A DNA stretch of 5,745 nt, from positions 1 through 5,745 of the forward strand of contig JAJRTD010000281.1 of assembly GCA_024278435.1 (NCBI GenBank), written 5' to 3'. The translations under genes and the position numbers were made by a program. Under the pieces are notes generated by a model, which did no database searches, was not told the DNA's origin, and saw only the letters and a list, made by a program, of their open reading frames with translations. Source of the DNA: Gammaproteobacteria bacterium. GTDB taxonomy: Bacteria; Pseudomonadota; Gammaproteobacteria; SZUA-229. This document shows positions 5,142 through 5,745 of the stretch, in pieces (position 1 is the stretch's first letter; each line of letters begins with the position of its first letter).

Positions 5142-5745
5142 CAGGCGGCCGCCTCGTCAACGTCCTGTGCTGCGCCCTGCTGCTCGATAAGATAAATAAA
5201 CGCGTCTTCCATGCTCGGCCCGGGCTGCTGCGGCGTCACTGCCATCTGCTTCATCTGCTCCGGTGTACCCTGGGCAAGCACAGCACCATTCGCCATAATA
5301 ACCAGGCGGTCACAGTAATTGGCTTCTTCCATAAAGTGGGTGGTTACAAGCACGGTAACCCCGGCTTCCGCCAGCGCATTGGTGCGCGCCCAGAACTCTC
5401 TTCTCGCCAGCGGATCAACACCCGAGGTGGGTTCATCAAGAAACAGGATTTCCGGTTCATGCATCAACGCAACCGCAAAAGACAGGCGCTGCTTATAACC
5501 CAGAGGCAGGTCGCGGGTGTTTACATTACGGTAGGCGTCCAGTTCAAAAGTATCGATAGCCCATCGGATACGGGAATCATGCCGCCTGCCCAGCAAGCCA
5601 TAAGCACTGGCATAAAAGCGCAGATTCTGCATCACGGTTAAATTGCCATAGAGTGAAAATTTCTGCGCCATGTAACCGATGTTCTGTCTCGCCGCATTGG
5701 GTGCATGGCGAAAATTCAGGCCGGCGACCGACAGCTCACCGGACG
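5141..5745 (-). CDS. ybhF: ABC exporter ATPase, YbhF-like, C-terminal part (5' end outside window)
   Basis: The frame is open to the right edge, giving 200 visible residues. The internal Met at 5671 is not the start: in-frame codons upstream read SGELSVAGLNFRHAP then NAARQNIGYM, a normal ABC stretch just after Walker A. Visible motifs are the Q-loop glutamine in GYMAQKFSLYG (Q27 of the visible part), a degenerate signature LPLGYKQRLS (5480-5509) in place of LSGGQ, Walker B ILFLDEP (5429-5449) with its catalytic glutamate, the D-loop SGVDP, and the H-loop histidine in TTHFMEE. Walker A lies outside the window. The wording matches the second nucleotide-binding domain of E. coli YbhF as recalled, so the full protein may carry two such domains, but only one is visible. 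The tail ends in an Ala/acidic stretch (GAAQDVDEAAA). It is upstream of, and overlaps by one base, the YbhS-like permease gene. Confidence 0.93.
   Translation of the reverse strand, partial: SGELSVAGLNFRHAPNAARQNIGYMAQKFSLYGNLTVMQNLRFYASAYGLLGRRHDSRIRWAIDTFELDAYRNVNTRDLPLGYKQRLSFAVALMHEPEILFLDEPTSGVDPLARREFWARTNALAEAGVTVLVTTHFMEEANYCDRLVIMANGAVLAQGTPEQMKQMAVTPQQPGPSMEDAFIYLIEQQGAAQDVDEAAA

Noticed and set aside
5141..5671. Complete 176-residue ATPase starting at the Met at 5671
   Set aside because: This Met lies within the Q-loop region (IGYMAQ). The frame continues upstream to the window edge with normal ABC sequence, so the gene is truncated by the window and not short.
1..5745. Mobile elements, CRISPR arrays, tRNA or rRNA genes
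   Set aside because: No transposase or integrase frames, terminal inverted repeats with target duplications, regularly spaced repeats, or tRNA-like cloverleaf signatures were seen on either strand.

Overview
The window reads as ordinary chromosomal DNA of a Gammaproteobacterium. The basis is the close resemblance, from memory, of the minus-strand genes to the E. coli YbhF-YbhS-YbhR transporter, together with moderate GC and sigma70/sigma32-like promoter elements. No mobile element, tRNA, rRNA, CRISPR array or phage gene was seen. Genus cannot be assigned from this sequence alone.

Layout: (1) 3-113, plus strand: probable C-terminal tail of an unrecognised gene cut by the left edge. (2) 226-1695, plus: complete threonine synthase (thrC, 489 aa), preceded by a perfect TATAAT and followed by a hairpin/T-run terminator. 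(3) 1696-1915: intergenic region with the terminator, a second strong palindrome, and a heat-shock-type promoter region (exact CTTGAAA -35 box). (4) 1916-2773, plus: unusual small heat-shock protein with an N-terminal membrane anchor, a Pro/Gln-rich linker and a C-terminal alpha-crystallin domain. (5) 2774-2864: convergent intergenic region with nested inverted repeats and A/T runs, probably a two-way terminator. (6) 5745-2865, minus: tightly packed ABC-2 operon read right to left, consisting of a ybhF-like ATPase (5' end outside the window), a ybhS-like permease and a ybhR-like permease. The genes overlap by 1 nt or are separated by 3 nt.

How the genes work together: the three minus-strand genes should form one ABC exporter, with an ATPase driving a heterodimer of two six-helix permeases. 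thrC performs the last step of threonine synthesis, with no hom or thrB beside it here. The small heat-shock protein appears to be its own heat-inducible transcription unit. Its predicted topology puts the chaperone domain on the periplasmic face, which is the most distinctive thing in the window. I found no convincing evidence of a wholly new multi-gene system.
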